From Phascolomyces articulosus (taxonomy: Eukaryota; Mucoromycota; Mucoromycetes; Mucorales; Lichtheimiaceae), in NCBI GenBank assembly GCA_025677815.1, contig JAIXMP010000028.1, positions 1-64,000 of the forward strand: a DNA stretch of 64,000 nucleotides, in the 5' to 3' direction. Position numbers and translations under genes: made by a program. Below the pieces are notes generated by a model. That model ran no database searches and was not told where the DNA came from. It saw only the letters and a program-made list of their open reading frames with translations. Positions 24,622 to 37,004 of this stretch are shown piece after piece. How positions within the stretch are numbered: the stretch's first letter is position 1; every line of letters starts with the position of its first letter.

Positions 24622-25437
24622 ATGGATCGAATCGTTCATTTTATCAAACAAACCTATGAATCTGCTAGTTTATCTTCTTTGATACTTTTGGAATTATTTT
24701 TATTTGTCGTATGTTTACACTGGTGTTTACCACAGCGTCATCGCCAAGCCCGTACTATTAAACTTGCTACATCCTCTGAACATGTTTGGACGATCCTAAT
24801 GGATATTCATCGATACCCACAATGGCGCTCCCATGTTGTGAGTGTTCAACCATTATTGGGACAGCAACATTTAGAATACGTTGCACGAACACGACAACAT
24901 CTTGAACATAAACAAAATCCAAATAATACGACGACAACTTTTAACACAACACGCGTACGAGCCATTGATATGAATCGTATTAATGACACTACACTAATTC
25001 GTATCGATCGGGCAACAAAGATTTCATCCCCCTCATCCACCCCAAAAAATGAGAATCCAACAACAGTAGTACAAGAGCGACGAAAAGATGGGCAACAACA
25101 AGAACTCAAATTTCCTCGGTCCTCTTTTGAAAGAGAGTGGGAAATCCATGTTCGACCAGGTGATAATAACAATGAAGGTTGTTTACTTACATTAATTGAA
25201 ACTGTGCGAAGCGAAGGATATTTGGCACGTTGGCTTGGACCTATCTTTGGTGGTTTTCATCGAGTGTCGCAACGATTTTTATTGGATTTGGTGCGAGAAA
25301 TTGACCGACAGCAAAAACAACGGATCTTGGATAATGATGCTTTATGCGAATCGCCTGTTTCATTAGTTCAACATCATCACCATCATCATAAGCAACATGT
25401 ATTGAATGAAGTGTATAGTACAGCCGTAACTGCATAA
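24622..25437 (+). CDS. Membrane-anchored SRPBCC (polyketide cyclase/dehydrase-like) protein
   Basis: A single exon of 271 residues starts at the ATG within ATAATAATGGATC. The frame is open further upstream to 24499, but that part is a pyrimidine-rich leader. Residues 18-38 form a hydrophobic helix, so the protein is probably anchored by its N-terminus. From residue 48 the sequence RTIKLATSSEHVWTILMDI, then YPQWRSHV, is the start of an SRPBCC helix-grip fold. The segment LTLIETVRSEGYLARWLGPI followed by VSQRFLLDLVREI fits its closing strand and long C-terminal helix. The middle (about 95-165) is an extended polar loop, and the tail has a His-rich run near 252-258. Such folds bind hydrophobic ligands; the ligand here is unknown. 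Confidence 0.75.
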   Translation: MDRIVHFIKQTYESASLSSLILLELFLFVVCLHWCLPQRHRQARTIKLATSSEHVWTILMDIHRYPQWRSHVVSVQPLLGQQHLEYVARTRQHLEHKQNPNNTTTTFNTTRVRAIDMNRINDTTLIRIDRATKISSPSSTPKNENPTTVVQERRKDGQQQELKFPRSSFEREWEIHVRPGDNNNEGCLLTLIETVRSEGYLARWLGPIFGGFHRVSQRFLLDLVREIDRQQKQRILDNDALCESPVSLVQHHHHHHKQHVLNEVYSTAVTA

Positions 25438-25753
25438 AAACATAATATACAACTATTACAATAATATATTTATACCTTATCTCCCTCTCTTACACTCACA
25501 AGAAGCATTGTCCCATTTCCATATTTTTATTCATCATTTTCTCTTTTTCTCTTTCTATTTTTTTATATATCCCTTTGTTTCCCTTTTTTTTTTTCATTAT
25601 ACACATCATCCAAAAACAACAACAGCCATACCATCTTTCCATTTTTTTTCTTTTCATAGTTTTATAACGAAATGATATATATATTTGGTTTCCATTTTTA
25701 TTATTATTGATTTGGTGCACATTATTGGCAATATTTTATTTACAAAATAAGAG

Positions 25754-26206
25754 CTATTTTTTAACTTCCATAAAATGGACCCCACCAGCTGTAGTAGGAG
25801 TTGTAGAGGTAGAGGTAGTAGAAGTAGTGGTATCACTGCTATTGTTAGAACAACCAAAAGTTGTTGTAACTTTTGAACTAGAGGATAAACCTACATGTGT
25901 AATGGCATCCGCTAAATCATTGACAGCTTGATTCGCTTGTTTTCTTGCTTTAATTCTTGTTGATTTAATAGGAATACGCGAAGCTGCTTTGTTTGTAAGT
26001 AGTTTACTGCCATGTTCTCTTTGTCGTCGTCGTCGTCGTTGTAAAGGATCCATGGTAATATTTTTCTTTGATCGCTTTTTTTTAGCATCAAAATTACTCG
26101 TTGCCGAGGACGGAAGACGCCATTTATCAAAAGATGAAGACTCAAGATCCCATTGGCTGTTTGCAGTGGTGTTGTTATATAGCCATTGAGTCTTCTCACT
26201 TTCCAT
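25754..26206 (-). CDS. Small basic protein of unknown function
   Basis: A single-exon frame of 150 residues. The N-terminal third has W residues in a TQW...WDL...KWRLP pattern. The middle is strongly basic (KKRSKK, then QRRRRRQREHG). A possible helix follows (ARKQANQAVNDLADAITHVGL), and the tail is Ser/Thr-rich ending GGVHFMEVKK. I do not recognise the family. It converges on the SRPBCC gene (317 bases between ends) and lies 247 bases downstream of the FAB1 stop on the same strand. Basic composition suggests a nuclear or nucleic-acid role, which is inference only. It could also be a chance frame in low-complexity DNA, though the mixed composition argues for a real gene. Confidence 0.5.
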   Translation of the reverse strand: MESEKTQWLYNNTTANSQWDLESSSFDKWRLPSSATSNFDAKKKRSKKNITMDPLQRRRRRQREHGSKLLTNKAASRIPIKSTRIKARKQANQAVNDLADAITHVGLSSSSKVTTTFGCSNNSSDTTTSTTSTSTTPTTAGGVHFMEVKK

Positions 26207-26452
26207 TGGTACTCAAAAAAAAAAAAAAAAGGAAAAAGCAACGTAGACTGCGGAATGGGCTTGGAGAATGGATTATATATTTTAAATATGCTCAATGCAA
26301 CAAAACCTTAAAAATGGATCGGAAACCGTAGGCTTATAGCCCATCCACATTTTAATGTATGATATAAATAGAAAAAGAGAAAAAAGATGGTTTTTAAGAA
26401 ATAAAAGTGGATTCTTGGAAGGGGTATATAGTATATATAATTAATTAGTTAA

Positions 26453-29400
26453 TTATAATAATTTGGGTTCAACACCAATATGTTGTTTTGGATGATCTTC
26501 ATGGTGATACGGTCTGCGAATAAGTTTGGCAGTCCAAAAATCAGGAACCATCAAAAAATAACGATCCATCGCTTCACGGAAACGAAGGCGGTATTGTTTA
26601 GGTGAAATAATAGTAGGCTCTTTACCACCACCACCAAGAATGCCTGATTCTTTGACCCAACTTTCCAGTTTTTTGTCCCATGTAAATGTACGAATGAAAT
26701 CTATTATTGTAAAACATTAATATGATTCTTATCTTTTCCTCCTTCAAGAAAGGGGGATGTTTCATCTCTTGTGATATGAGAATGAATATAAATAAATAAT
26801 AGTACATACCAACAATGCCCACGATAAGTTCGCGATTTTCTTCATCCACGCCGACCAGCAGCGAATAATCCATGACATCCAATCGAGAGAGAAACAGAGT
26901 ATCATTATGGAGTGATCCTCTAAGCATTTCTTTAGAATGGGATCGTAAAAAGAGAGGTGCTTGAAACATAACTGTAAAATATATATACATTTTTTATAAG
27001 CAACAGATAAATGGTTTTCCTTTTTTCAGTTCACATATCATTGCACTTACGTTCAACCATGTTTTCATCTAGAAGCACTTCATTTTCACGTCCAGTTGCC
27101 TGTACATGACGATTTCGCATTGATCCCTTTAAATCAAAAATCTATAATATAATAACATATGTTTCTCAGTTATCATACATACAAGAACATTCATCAATAC
27201 ATCATTCAACCACGTATATATCTTTTACCTTTTTGACACAGCGTTCATAAAATAAATTTTCCATTACAAGAATATCCATACGCATTGATTTGCCAGTACT
27301 TGAATTTTTAAAACCAATTCGATATAATCCAAATATTTTGCTAAGTACCGTTGGTAACTAAATAATAGAAAAAAAGTAAATATATAAAGACCCCAATATC
27401 TTTGTTTCTCTTTGTCAATATTTATACCTCATGGAAAAAAGCTTCTGACATATACTGGAAATATGAAGGTGCAAAACGCAAAAATGCATCCATTTCATAT
27501 CTTGATATCTGTTTGATCAACAGTCGATCATCTATCACGAAAGGGAGAAAAGAGTTAATAGATAATTAATATTCCTCTGAACAAAAACATTTATAAAATC
27601 ATATCTCTGTAGTACCTTTGGTTTTCAAAAAAACGGATCCTGATTTTCCACCAGATGAATCCCATTTACAGCAATTTGCCAAGGACGCGATATAACTTTC
27701 TTCACAACCACAGTTACGTCTCAATGCATCAAATTGCTCAACAAAAAATATCTTGCAAAAGAATTTGGTTGTTCCATCCGTAAAGTCTAATCATTTTTTA
27801 TGATGAAAAAAAAAAAAAGCAAATCAGCATACAAAAAAAAACCAACACCCTTCCTTTTTGTCACTCTTTTCCTCGTGATCAAATATGTACTTACAATACT
27901 TCATATGGATACCAGACTTGCTACGTAATGTACGTTCAATAAACATGCCAGTCGCTGGCTCTGGGGTTGGAGCAGCTGCTTCTTTTTCATTGTATTGCTT
28001 TTCGTTGTAATGTTCATTTTGCATGCTCTGTTCATCTGTAACAACTGGGATATCGGCATGGTTACCTTTACGGATCTCTTTCAACATATTGGTATAATCT
28101 TCGCAGCTTAGGGTATATGCAACAATGGTACTTGGCTCATCTTCACCCACAATGATGAGGGAGTTTGGAAATATATGCTCCAATGGTGAACTATAAATTA
28201 ATATATATGTTAACTTGTTAACTTTATCTTCTTTATCACAGAATCTATATCATTACACTTACAGAGGGTATTCTAAGGGTAATAAATTACCAAGGCCTTT
28301 TTCGGCAAGCATATTGGTAATCGTTTTCAAGAACGAGTTATTTCTTTCAGGACCACTGGTTGAAAGTTCTATTGTAGATGATTCTAATATTCATACAAAG
28401 TGTAATAATAAAAAAACCATTAAAAATCTACCATGTAATAGAACGCCAAAAAAAATCCCACACGTACCAAGATTGTTCATGCTTGCATTGTGCTTGGTGG
28501 GTATTGGTCGACCATGCTGGTTGATTGCTCTAAAGTCCGAAATGGTATGATGATGCATGGCTGATTTATTATCGGGAGTAGTTGCAGCTGGAACCGTATT
28601 GTCATCTTCATCAAATGTAAGGTGAGGAACAGTGCTATCCACGGGTGAATCATGAAGGACATTATGTTCTCCAAGTTGTTGATTGGTAGCAACAACCATT
28701 TCACGACCCCAGGATTCATCATATTCATCCGTATGTGTGAGTGAAAATGTCAATAAATTATTACGACGGCTTTCATCTTCCTGATGCTTGTTGCTTTCCT
28801 TGGTTGTTTCATCATCACTGCCATGTTGGTCATCTTCGTTTACATTATCATCTTCTTCGTCTGTATCACTTTCGCTCGCTTGGAATTCATCATCTGATTC
28901 TTCACGTACAAGCTCTCGGATGGTGGTATAAACTTCCATGGATGATTTACTAGGTAGACGTTGACGAACACCACGTGCGGATGGAGATGCACGTCCACTA
29001 CCGGGCGTTAAATGACGGTTTGTATTAAACTTAACATCTATTCGTGCTGTCGAATTGATAAGTCGATTATTACCCTGGTGTTGCTTGATGTTGTCATGTT
29101 GAGTTGCTGATGATCCACCTGCATTGTCCGTCTCACGATGATTACTATTATTACCACCGTTGTTATTGCTATTATTACGAGGGTAATAACGCAAAGGATG
29201 TAATCGATGAGTTGATACAGAACTACCTCTTTCTGCAGATCCTTTGTAACCATAACGATACCCACTAAGTGCAAGCTCTCGTTTTTCAATGGACGGCCCG
29301 TCATTATTATCCAAATGATGTTGCTGTAATTTATCCTTGCCGCTATTATTGGATTGCTGAGTTAATCCTCGAGATGGATGACTTTTACGTTTGATCTTTG

Positions 29401-32400
29401 ACATAAGTGGTGGTGAACTTCGTGATTTGGCGATCTCAGAGTCTTCTGGAAGTATATCTGTAAATCGTTTATATGCAGTGGATGATAAAATAGGAAGCAT
29501 AGCAGCGTGACTGGTTAATCCCGATGGGAATGAGATGCGTTTATGTTCATTGCTTGAAGCATGACGTTTTTGAGTTCGTATATCATGCTCATCAAAATAT
29601 TTACGTTGTTGTAACGGCGGTTCATGTATACTATGATGGTGCTGATGATATGGCTTATTACTACTACTACTTCTACTACTTCTACTACTGTTGCTATTAC
29701 CATGTTCATGGTTATTTTGGTGCGTGTGATGATGATTACTCCGTTTCCGCTGTTGAGGCTGCCTTTGTTGCTGCTTTTGCTGTTCCTTCTTCTCTTCTTT
29801 CTTTTCATCACTCCAACTTGTCATTTGCCTTGGTGTATCCTTCATCAATTCTAACGAAAGCCTTCTCGCCACACTTGGATCAAGAACATCCGCTATGGCT
29901 GTATCGAATGAACTGCTACCTTGTCCATCACTTTGTTGTGAAACAGCTGTTGAGGAATGAGATGTATCACTGGTTTGTTCTCTTGAAAGTTTTTCCTTCA
30001 TCATTTCCTCCAATAAATTATCCAACCGAGCTTCTTCTTCCAACCAAGGAGATGCTGATGTAGGCGATTCACCCAAGGAGGGTTGAAATTTGAGCGACGT
30101 ATCCATTGCACCGTGATCGATGGTCATGGTTGTTGTTGTTGCTGTGATACTACTAGATGCAGTACAATAATAATTACTGGGCCCATCCAACCCCACATCC
30201 AAAATAGGTAAATCGGGTGCTTCCGCCGTTCTCTTTGTACGCACATCCAAATTGGCCACAGCACTACTGGTAACACCTCCTTCGATAGGAAACATTTTCT
30301 TGAAGTGACGTCTCAATTCACGTTCAGGACGTACATAATGACGTACAAATTCTGCGTATTCTAGATCCCACTGCATCACTCTCATGTGTAAATTAATACG
30401 TACTTCGTTCAGACTGAGCACATCGGTGGGAGCAGTTTTGGCATATACTGATTGCAAATATTGTAACATTCTTTTCTTTTCCCCTGTGGCACGTCGTGAC
30501 ATTTCCGTCAAATTTTCTTTGCAACCATCCACATCTTCTGGTTGAACCATATCCAGCAAGAAATTCTTGTCGCGTTCTATGACAGATTCATAAAAGCGTG
30601 TAATCTTGGATCGCATGGATTCCAGAGCCGAATCTTTCAGGGCAGCTTGTGTCTTGGGGTTGAGATAGAGATGCATTGGGGGAACGTGTACTTCCAATGG
30701 TTCGATTGTTTCGTGTTGGAATCGAACAGCAATCCCTTTGATACAAAAGTAATGAACATGGTCACGGAAAAGACTATGAGGACACCATGTTTCTTCTTGT
30801 CCACAGACAGCTTCAGCTGTCTGATGAAACAATAATTCCAAAAATTTGCCCAGTGAGTATTTCCAACTGCTTTCCGACATGGGAACCAATAAACTATTGG
30901 CATCACAATATTTGCAGTAACTCCACATTAGAATGTTACTTGTAGCCATGATTGGTGCGGGACCTTGGATCCGTTCAAAATCAACATTCACTTTGGCGTT
31001 CCCATGAGCATAGGATCGGTAGTGATCAAACATGGTATGATCACACATGATAGATGGACAAGGTGCATTGGCATCCTCAGCAATATCTTCAATGTATTGC
31101 CCCAACGTCAAATCGGATTCAGGTCGATAGTAATCAAACATTCTCATTTCCGGCCCTTGGCATGGTACAGCAGTGATGGAGCAGACAGACATGTAAAGCA
31201 CGACAAGTTGCTGATGATAGGAAGGTGAAAGTGTATCTGAATTATCACCAATATAAGCCTCTAGTGCACGCCATCGATGATGATGTTCTTCCAGCAATCG
31301 TTCATATTCTGCATCTCCCATCATCACTTGATCAAAGCTTCGGAAATAGGCAACCATGTTGGCTAATCGATCTGGGGGTGGTGGTATATTGTTATTATTA
31401 TTCTTGAGAGCCTCGGGTGCTCGAGCAGCAATCAACGCAATCATTTTCTTTTGGGTTTCTCCTAGTCGCATAAGTAAATGAGGGGCTGGCAATCCAACCA
31501 TGGGTGACGCTGAAAGCGTCACATTTTGATATCGATGGATAGCATTTTGGACAGCATGTAAATATTCTTCTTGATTCATAACAATATTGTTGCTGTTTGT
31601 AATAGTGGTTGCTACTTTCTCATTATCCTCGACGATCACAGTGGATTCACTACTACTTTTATCGGTAGCCGATGTAATAGATTGTGCTGATGAATCCAAC
31701 GCTACTTGTTCAGCAGTTGCTTGCTGTCGTAGTTGTTGTTGCTGTTGCTCCTGTTTCTGTTGTTGATCTTTTGTTGGTGGACCATGAATAGCAATTCGTA
31801 CCTTCGCCAAATCCTTCAACAAGAACGATTCAAGTCGTAAATTATGTACAACAAACACCATGAAATCCATAATCTGTTTGACCACACGTAAAATCTCCAT
31901 GTTACCACCTCGTAGGATAATAGTTGCTCCAAGTTCAGGAGGACATTGATCAAAGATCAAAAACGTCTTGCGTCGATTAGGGATCAAGTCATGCACAAGT
32001 GTTTTTGTATCAAACACACCACAATGGCCCAACAATAATCCTCCATCCGTCATTTTATTCAATTGATGGAATTCATTGATAATGCTCGCACCTGTACAGC
32101 GTGCCACTGCATCAAGAATACTGAGCTTGACGTTGTAGGCAACAACTATATCTGCCTTGACCAAATGTTCGAGTGCAACACGAGACACGTTGGAACTCAC
32201 AAGGACGACGGATGGTTTGAGTGCTACGATACGATTCACCAGGTTTTCCAAATAAACCTTTTCTTGAGCTACAATTCGATCAATGGATTGAAGTTGACCA
32301 TCCCCCTCACGAGACCATTCCAAAGGGAAATACAAAATGAGAATTTGTGGATTTTTGATAGATCGTACCATACGCTTGTGTGCAACATTCTTTGAACATA

Positions 32401-34808
32401 CGACACCATTGACATAATAACTGTCTTGCGGTGTACCGCCAGCAATTTTTTTGATCTTGATATAGTGTCGCAAATCCATATCATCACCGCCACGGATATC
32501 AGGATGTACATTCTCGGCTACTTGAAGCAGCAATTTCATCAAGATGTCTTCCCATGTTTGTAAATTATCTGTACCAACAGTAGCTTCATTTTCATGCAAC
32601 ATATGACGAAGCATCTTGCGCATATGTTCCATAGATGCTACACTAAGCTCATTGTCACCAATGTTACTGTCATCAACCGGCAAAGCACCACAGATACCAT
32701 TTTTATACGGTACTCCTCCTCCAGCTGAATCATCCGAGTTGCGTATAAATTCACCGGATCGACGTCCACCATTGATCCCACCAAACAAATCGTCCATTGT
32801 AGCTGTTGGTGTTGTAGGATTTTGAGGATCATCCACTGCTATTGCTGCATCTGATAAAGGTGTCATGGTTGTAATAGGTGTGTTTCGCATCAAACTATGT
32901 GTACGCTGACGAATAGATCTGGACGGTGTGGTTGTTAAACTACGTCGTCGACGCATACTATTGGACCGCTCGCGAGTAAATCGATCTTCTGCACGTCGTC
33001 TCCTTAATTTTGTGGATGATTCCTGCGTCACGACAATATCATTACTGTCATCTGGCACAGTGGGAGACATGGGTGCACCATTATCATCCATTCGATCGGA
33101 CCCCAAGAAATTGAGCAAGTTTTGTGGACTCTTGTCCCATTTTCTTGAATCTTCATCTTCACTGTCAAATTCACTTGATGGAAGTACTGTACCTCCTCCT
33201 CCATCCACCATAAATCCATTTAATTGTCCATTCAGTGAGTTTCGTCGAAAAGGGATGGGTGATCCACCATGATTGTTCCTTGCTGCATCTAAATTGGATA
33301 ATGTGGCTTCAATAAAACTAGAATTCATGGTATTGGTCCGAGATCGTGGGCGGATGGTGGCAAGGAAAATACCCTTAAGACTCATCCCTGGTTCGTTTTG
33401 AGATTCGTGTTGTTGCTGTTGATGTTGATGTTGATGTTGTTGCTGTTGACTAGTAGTAGTAGTAGGACTTGCAGCTGAGGTTGCTGGTGTTACTGTTGTT
33501 AGGGCTGTTGATGATTGATTGTTATTGTTATTAGCAGCAGTACTGTTAGCAAGCGCATAAGGTAATAATTCTTCAGTTGGTATTTCTAATGCAAACGTTG
33601 TTGAATCTTGACCACCATATTCTCCTTGATGTGCCTTTAATGTTGTTGTTGGGATTTGCATTTTTGGAGCAGAAGGTGGCTTTTGACCAGGAAGCACAGG
33701 TGACAATCCAACGATAGAACCTGGATCAATATCTGGAAGAACCATGTCCTTTTGTCCCAAAATAGTACTTGCATCCTGCTCTTCTTGTTCTTCTTGCGCT
33801 TTCAGTTTAGAATAACAGAATTTACAAACACGCACTTGACCCGTTTGTCCGATTCGTTCTCCCTGTATGATATCCGAAGCACATTTCCCGCAAAATATTT
33901 GACCTATTTTATTATTTTGAGGAGAAAATTGATTACAATTAGTCTTTTTTTTTTTCTACTGGAAGGGGGAGATAGCTAAACACACACATCCAAAGATAGA
34001 TAAATTTATTTTTAACTTACCACAGATACGACAATGATGCTTTCTTCGATAAAATTTAAAGCGAGCATTACAATCAAAACATTCTTTACATTGTGAATCT
34101 GGCATCCAATACTCAGTATTGATACTCTCGGATTTGATTTTTTCACCTCGTAACTGAGCAATGACACGATTCAGTGAATGGTAGTTGGATACAGAGAAAT
34201 TGGTCATGACGGATTGATTATCACTATCATTGGATGAAGTTTTTGTCAAAATACCACCATCTGGATGTGGTGAATCATCCATTGAAACACGCGTTGATGA
34301 AGAAGTCATCGGTGGAGTTTCATATCCGTTACTAGCCGTGGTACTATTACTATTGATTTTATCCCGAGCTTCTTCAAAGCTAACACCAGCACTTCTTTGC
34401 GGAGGTTGCTGGTTATAACTGGGAATTCTTGTTGAGCTACTGCTTTCTTCGATAATAATCGAGTTCTATATATATATCCATATTTGTTAATTTAAGATAG
34501 GAATGGTTTTTTTTTTTTGGTATCGAAAGGTTGACCAGATAAAAAAAAAAGTATATACAGAGAGAGATAAATAGGAAAAAGCAACTTACTCTTGGTGATT
34601 CAATGGATGCAACTGAATTACTGCTCGTATTTGTATTTGATAAACTTGGATATGACACGACAGCATTGCGTACTTTGTAAAGAAGTTTTGACAAGACACC
34701 TTCTTGATCGCCTTCATCTGCATTACTGTCATACAAGTTGAAAGACGTCAATGTCAACATGTCGTCTTCTTCTAAAAGTCGAGACATGGATTTAGGTCGG
34801 GCCGTCAT
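26453..34808 (-). CDS. FAB1: FAB1/PIKfyve: phosphatidylinositol-3-phosphate 5-kinase
   Basis: Eleven exons in transcript order: 34808-34590, 34465-34021, 33903-28468, 28383-28263, 28190-27895, 27786-27616, 27531-27428, 27357-27229, 27141-27051, 26971-26810 and 26700-26453; all phases agree, giving about 2473 residues. An N-terminal FYVE zinc finger (about 190-255) has WMPD, the [10 protein letters not shown] core split by intron 2, FCGKC and VCKFC. A TCP1/Cpn60-like domain (about 740-925) starts near [13 protein letters not shown] and leads into the Cys-rich CCR region. Then comes a long disordered Ser/His/Asn-rich insert (about 1400-2030). The C-terminal PIPK kinase (about 2070-2460) shows [41 protein letters not shown] and [16 protein letters not shown]. 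It makes PI(3,5)P2 on endosomes and vacuoles from PI3P, the product of the Vps34 complex that contains ATG6. Confidence 0.97.
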
Positions 34809-36350
34809 TCATTACCAACTTTTTATATTTTAAATGGTGTTATTCTAAGAAAAAAGTGTTATATGGAAAAAGGTGGTGTGTCTGTGTGTACAAGAAAAAA
34901 AAAAGACAAAAAGGGAGACAAAAAATGAGAGGTACAAATGTACAACTGTTCGATTTTAAGGTTTTTTTTCTGTGGTTCCTCGCAGAACTTATTCATGTTT
35001 TATGTGGGAGAATGTTCACTTTGCATATTGAATCACATTATTAGTATCTTCTTTTATTGCTACTTTCTTACAAGATAAATAGTATTCATATATATATTAT
35101 TGATTTCATTAAATCGAATCGGATGTCCTTGGCTACTTGTCCTGTCATTTGGTTGTTCTGATAGTCTTTTTTTTTTTTTTTTTTTTTTGATCAAGTGATT
35201 CTTTTTTTTTCTCACCTCAGTTTGCCACTCAACACAGACTCTCATCCTTTTCCCTCTTACGGAAAAGATTGAATTTTTTGCTTCGCAACAAATAATAAAC
35301 AAACACAACTATTATGACAACACTAGTATCCAATTTTATTATCTCCATTAGTGATTTTCATTTCCACCAGGTAGTAGCCTCAGCAAAGATTACCAGTTAT
35401 GATTAGAATGTTTTAATGAACAAGCTGCTTTGCCGCTTCATATTGAAACAATCAAGGATCACTTATATTCTAAAAAAGGCTTTCCTATAATGATTATGTT
35501 TATTGTTCAAAGACAAAGAAGTTGTACCATAATTATTGGAACAATGAAACATTTCCGTAAGATGTAATATCTCAGTGTTTATTTTATCACCAAAATACTA
35601 CATACAGAATATACAGAACTGTAGTAATAACAACATTATTAGTACATATATTTTATTCTAATCATTTAATATTTTATTTGTTCGTGGATACAACGCATGC
35701 GTACCGGTGAAGAAAGGTAAACCATTAGAAGGAAAGCAAAAAGTAGTTTCTGAATTAACATATAATCATTGTGTAATAAACTAGTGAGTGCCTCTAATGG
35801 GTAGAAGGCAATAAGGTTCCTCTCACAAGCTGGAATCTCCATATTTAATACAATTCAGATTACTATTTATCAAGCTAGGGCCACGTTGGAACAAAACTGG
35901 ATTAAAAGGCCCCCTTCATCAGTGGTCAATAACTATATGGTATATATGATTACCTTATATTAACTAAATATTATGATGTTTCAAACCTCAAATGAAAGCT
36001 CATCCAGATCAAGGATTTATGCGTCAAATTACCCAAAAATAGGTCACAGAATGTAAAAGAAAAGAGTGATTCATTTTTTTAATTGGTACAAAAACGTACC
36101 ATAAAAAATTGAACATCTTGACATGTTCCTAGCTTTTTTTTTTTATCATTCATGTTCCAGATTTTTCTTAATTTCAAAAGAAATATACATCACTGCTTGA
36201 ATAATTGAGTATTGCCGTTTCAAAAAGATCATAATGACGACGATGCTGGTTTTCTTTTTTTGAATGGAGGAGAGCAAAAAAAAAATGCCAATAATTTTTT
36301 GACATAATAACTCGGTATTGCTTTCTCTAAAAAGAGCTACTCCAATGGAA
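34809..36350. other. Intergenic region, no gene seen
   Basis: Promoter side of FAB1. A T homopolymer of about 20 bases lies at 35167-35188. No coding-like frame and no repeat family recognised. Confidence 0.55.
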
Positions 36351-36421
36351 GGTCTTGCCGAGACTCGAACTCGGATAATGAGATTCAGAGTCTCATATGC
36401 TAACCATTACATCACAAAACC
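36351..36421 (-). tRNA. tRNA-Gln (anticodon CTG)
   Basis: Read on the minus strand, a 71-base cloverleaf without intron. Acceptor GGTTTTG pairs with CAAGACC (one G-T). The D arm is ATG/CAT around a GG-containing loop. The anticodon stem TGAGA/TCTCA encloses loop CTCTGAA, so the anticodon is CTG (plus-strand bases 36386-36388), decoding CAG. The T arm CCGAG/CTCGG carries loop TTCGAGT. The internal A and B box promoters are intact. Confidence 0.95.
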
Positions 36422-37004
36422 TAGTTGTCCCGTGTCGTTTTTGAGACGGATTTTGAACAAATTTCATTATCAGCTCCTCACGTGACTATCGGATGAATAT
36501 TTAAACCCAAAAACCTGGGTCGACCAACGAAATCTCTCCGGTAAAATGCTTCTTCCGCATGTTTAGCCGTCGCTGGATGAAAGGATTAGTCTGTCTTTTC
36601 ATTGTTATGATAAATCCATCCATCCCTTTACTTTCATATCCATTAATTATCATCCTCTTCATTCCAATTATACCGGACATATTTAATATTTCAAAACCTT
36701 TTATTTATTTTATTTTATTGTTCCATTCTTGCTCTTTTACGTTTACGTTCAGATATGACTTTATATTATTTTAATCTATAAAATTCAGTAGTAAAATCAA
36801 TTAGAGACAATAAGTGTTTACTGATGCGTTTGTATCATCTAATGATGGTATATCATTAAGAGTATTTTCCATTTTATAACCAAGAAAATTGTCATTTTCT
36901 TTCAAAAGCATGTTATACAATATACAATAGGTTTGAATCTATAAACAAATATTATGTACTACATTGAGCTTGCTTTTGATTTTTTTGTGAATGATTTTTA
37001 AGCT
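36422..37004. other. Flank of the tRNA gene, no gene seen
   Basis: No supported coding sequence. This lies 5' of the tRNA gene on its strand and next to the decayed Harbinger copy. Confidence 0.5.

Noticed and set aside
29515..29854. Long open frames antisense to and shifted within the FAB1 insert
   Set aside because: They consist of low-complexity runs that mirror the Ser/His/Asn repeats of the true frame.
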